This document shows, in pieces, positions 42,751 through 44,500 of a stretch of DNA of 44,500 nucleotides. The position numbers and the translations under genes are program-made. Numbering within the stretch: position 1 is the first letter of the stretch; each line of letters starts with the position of its first letter. Location of the stretch: positions 1-44,500 of the forward strand of contig JADHVQ010000009.1 of the NCBI GenBank assembly GCA_016783905.1, written 5' to 3'. The DNA comes from Bacteroidales bacterium (lineage in GTDB: Bacteria > Bacteroidota > Bacteroidia > Bacteroidales > FEN-979). The notes under the pieces were generated by a model that was not told where the DNA came from, did not search any database, and worked only from the letters and a program-made list of their open reading frames with translations.

Positions 42751-42806
42751 TGAAGTACGAAGTACGATTTACGATTTACGAATGAAAGTTAGAAGTTAGA
42801 AGTACG
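42751..42806 (-). repeat. Heptanucleotide array in the sucD leader (8 units)
   Basis: Plus-strand units from 42751: TGAAGTA, CGAAGTA, CGATTTA, CGATTTA, CGAATGA, AAGTTAG, AAGTTAG, AAGTACG. All are on one 7-bp grid, beginning 2 bp before the sucD ATG. Unit CGATTTA is a rotation of the TACGATT unit at 38342. Confidence 0.75.
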
Positions 42807-42815
42807 AATAATTTG

Positions 42816-42827
42816 TTACACATGTAA
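42816..42827 (+). promoter_or_regulatory. Short palindrome TTACA-CA-TGTAA upstream of sucD
   Basis: A 12-bp inverted repeat in the sucD/mnmE divergent region, between the sucD -7 candidate (42868) and the heptad array. It looks like an operator half-site pair but no regulator is assigned. Confidence 0.25.
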
Positions 42828-42867
42828 TCATCTATATATATGTATAAATATGTTCAGCTTCTGGTTT

Positions 42868-42875
42868 CAAAGATA
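42868..42875 (-). promoter_or_regulatory. sucD -7 element TATCTTTG
   Basis: The minus strand reads TATCTTTG (TAnnTTTG), 119 bp upstream of the sucD ATG; the leader of about 110 nt would include the palindrome and the whole heptad array. Confidence 0.4.
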
Positions 42876-42942
42876 TAGTATTTAGTATTCCAAGGAAAAT
42901 TTTTCTTAATAATTCGCCCCCATGAATGGCAGATCCAGCAAT

Positions 42943-42977
42943 AATTCGTCATTCATAATTCGTAATTAGTACTTTTG
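42943..42977 (+). repeat. Heptanucleotide array running into the mnmE -7 element (5 units)
   Basis: AATTCGT, CATTCAT, AATTCGT, AATTAGT, ACTTTTG on one 7-bp grid. The last unit is itself part of the TACTTTTG promoter element. Confidence 0.6.
42970..42977 (+). promoter_or_regulatory. -7 element TACTTTTG directly before the mnmE ATG
   Basis: TACTTTTG ends 4 bp before ATG 42982, the same spacing as at 40444-40456, predicting a leaderless or near-leaderless mRNA. Confidence 0.5.
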
Positions 42978-42981
42978 TCCT

Positions 42982-44379
42982 ATGGCCCTATACAACATCA
43001 CCGATCCCATCTGCGCACTCTCCACAGCACCTGGTACCGGAGCCATTGCAGTGATCAGGATATCAGGGACAGAGGCCTATACTATATGCAGCAAGCTCTT
43101 TCACCCTTCCAACCAACCATTTTCCTGGACTGATGCCCTCCCAAATTCTATTCACCATGGTTTTATCTCCCGGGATGAACAGATGATCGATGAGGTTCTC
43201 GCCAGCCTCTTCAAGGCGCCTCACTCCTATACCGGAGAAGATGTGGTGGAGATCTCCTGTCACGGTTCAGGCTTCATTCAGCAGCAGATCCTGGATGCAC
43301 TGGTTCACGCAGGTTGTAGGCTGGCTGAGCCAGGAGAGTTTACCTTACGCGCCTTTCTGAACGGGAAATTTGATCTTTCCCAGGCAGAAGCAGTGGCCGA
43401 TCTGATCGCTTCGGCATCGCAATCCTCCCACGATCTTGCCCTGGCCCAGATGAGAGGAGGCTTTTCGCGTAAGATTAAAGAGTTGCGTCAGAAACTGGTG
43501 GATTTCACCTCCCTCATCGAACTGGAACTGGATTTCAGCGAAGAGGATGTAGAGTTCGCCTCGCGACCCGATCTATTCCTTTTGCTGGATACACTGGAGA
43601 CTGAACTCGCTATGCTGGTGCACTCGTTCTCCCTGGGGAACGTGATCAAAAAAGGGATCCCGGTAGCCATCATCGGCAAATCCAATGTGGGGAAGTCGAC
43701 CCTGTTGAATGCGCTGCTGAATGAGGAGAAAGCCATCGTGTCGGAGATTCCCGGCACCACCCGTGATGCTATCGAAGATACGATTGTACTGGAAGGCTTC
43801 AGTTTCCGGTTCATCGACACAGCAGGATTGAGAGCATCAGAAGACCAGATCGAGATTATGGGAATTGACCGCACCTGGTCGAAAATCGAACAGGCTACCA
43901 TCATTCTCTACCTTTTTGATGCAAGCAGTGATTCCTACCTGGATGTCGCCGAGTCCCTCCAGGAATTTTCCAGCATCCTGGAGAACCCGGAAAAGCGGCT
44001 TATCCTGATCGGCAACAAAATGGATCTCTTATCGGAACTTCCGAAAGGGTTTCGTGAATTCGTGGAACACGAGACCATTTTTGTTTCGGCCAAGAGAAAG
44101 GAGAATATTTATTTAATTTCTGAAAGTTTACTGAAGACGGTAAAAGAACATCGGATCGCCGACGGGGCCATCGTATCCAACACGCGGCACCTGGAGGCCC
44201 TTCAGAAAGCCCTTATGGCCATCAAAAATGTGTATGAAGGGATGCAGAACGCTCTGCCTTCCGATCTGTTAACCATCGATATCCGTCAGGCCTTGCACCA
44301 CTTGGGAGAGATCACCGGAGAGATCACAACCGATGAGATCCTGGGGAATATATTTGGCAGGTTCTGCATCGGAAAGTAA
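42982..44379 (+). CDS. mnmE: tRNA-modification GTPase MnmE
   Basis: MnmE, with MnmG, installs the 5-carboxymethylaminomethyl group on wobble uridine of certain tRNAs. The 465-aa protein has the N-terminal folate-binding domain (DPICALSTAPGTGAIAVIRISG), a helical domain (DFSEEDVEFASR), an inserted G domain with G1 GKSNVGKST, G2/G3 GTTRDAIEDTIV and DTAGLR, G4 NKMD, and the C-terminal FGRFCIGK with the conserved Cys. The length is standard. It has a promoter abutting the ATG. The 3' end (TTCTGCATCGGAAAGTAA) resembles the known attB used by SGI1-type elements in other phyla. Confidence 0.97.
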   Translation: MALYNITDPICALSTAPGTGAIAVIRISGTEAYTICSKLFHPSNQPFSWTDALPNSIHHGFISRDEQMIDEVLASLFKAPHSYTGEDVVEISCHGSGFIQQQILDALVHAGCRLAEPGEFTLRAFLNGKFDLSQAEAVADLIASASQSSHDLALAQMRGGFSRKIKELRQKLVDFTSLIELELDFSEEDVEFASRPDLFLLLDTLETELAMLVHSFSLGNVIKKGIPVAIIGKSNVGKSTLLNALLNEEKAIVSEIPGTTRDAIEDTIVLEGFSFRFIDTAGLRASEDQIEIMGIDRTWSKIEQATIILYLFDASSDSYLDVAESLQEFSSILENPEKRLILIGNKMDLLSELPKGFREFVEHETIFVSAKRKENIYLISESLLKTVKEHRIADGAIVSNTRHLEALQKALMAIKNVYEGMQNALPSDLLTIDIRQALHHLGEITGEITTDEILGNIFGRFCIGK

Positions 44380-44397
44380 TTCTCCTTCTCTTCTTTT

Positions 44398-44499
44398 CTA
44401 ACTACCTGTTATTGTTGATAATTCGTTAATTATTCTTCTCTTATTTGTTGCTAAACCACTTCGACGTGAGATGGTCATTTTACTCGGCATATCTACTGA
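44398..44499 (-). CDS. Possible C-terminus of an unidentified protein (cut by window edge)
   Basis: On the minus strand a 33-codon frame is open from the window edge to a TAG at 44398 (ending RRIINELSTITGS). It is short, basic and unidentifiable; it could be chance. On the plus strand an ATG at 44471 also opens a 10-codon frame to the edge. The sequence beyond the window is needed to decide. Confidence 0.15.
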   Translation of the reverse strand, partial: SVDMPSKMTISRRSGLATNKRRIINELSTITGS

Positions 44500-44500
44500 G

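Overview
The window is a chromosomal segment from a member of the Bacteroidota, most likely an environmental Bacteroidales/Marinilabiliales-type bacterium. The evidence is: promoters of the Bacteroidota type (TAnnTTTG at -7, sometimes TTG about 19 bp upstream) before many genes; almost no Shine-Dalgarno sequences; secreted peptidases with a type IX secretion C-terminal sorting domain; a Bacteroidota-type short SerA; a glycogen synthase/alpha-glucan phosphorylase fusion; and neighbourhoods I recall from this phylum (serC-serA-DUF1015, dnaA-LMW-PTP-tetrapyrrole methylase). No rRNA, tRNA, CRISPR array or prophage was seen. One insertion sequence is present.

Layout. 1-284: 3' end of a sensor histidine kinase. 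356-4389: two tandem, paralogous M1 metallopeptidases, both secreted and T9SS-tagged. 4393-9632 (minus): lon, a GlmU-like sugar nucleotidyltransferase/acyltransferase, rpmE2 with a clear terminator, and a LuxC-type acyl-CoA reductase. 9699-14495 (plus): a secreted protein of unknown function, then serC-serA (ATGA overlap), a four-helix-bundle S23-type protein and a DUF1015 protein. 14576-16435 (minus): an LtaS-like membrane sulfatase-fold enzyme, divergent from yggS and an RsiV-like DUF3298 protein (plus). 18317-19838: prmC (minus) divergent from a YigZ/IMPACT protein (plus). 19839-20239: a very AT-rich gene-free stretch before dnaA. 20240-25622 (plus): dnaA, LMW-PTP, threonine/serine dehydratase, RsmI-like methylase, ABC ATPase and ABC permease, mostly joined by 4-bp ATGA overlaps. 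25636-27284: an IS1634-like element in the convergent gap. 27316-40365 (minus): a closely packed seven-gene run of glycogen debranching enzyme, GT4 glycosyltransferase, GH57 enzyme, glycogen synthase-phosphorylase fusion, fabG, a VWA membrane protein and an M48 peptidase. 40456-44379: a lipoprotein, sucD (minus) and mnmE.

How the genes work together. The 31.4-40.4 kb block is a glycogen/alpha-glucan locus that combines elongation (GT3 and GT4), phosphorolysis (GT35), debranching (GH133-type) and GH57 activity. The 10.8-12.8 kb block supplies two steps of serine biosynthesis. The rest is housekeeping: replication initiation, translation (L31, PrmC, MnmE), proteolysis (Lon) and the TCA cycle (SucD).

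The most unusual signal is non-coding. At least five intergenic spacers are built of tandem imperfect heptanucleotides. The unit sequence differs between loci but the 7-bp period is constant. The clearest array fills the whole 77-bp spacer (11 x 7) between the debranching enzyme and the GT4 gene. Other notable points are two TACTTTTG-N4-ATG promoters that predict leaderless mRNAs, a nearly symmetric divergent promoter pair at 16451-16493, and a SerA whose usual catalytic His is Lys. All functional calls come from reading motifs by eye; no database search was run.
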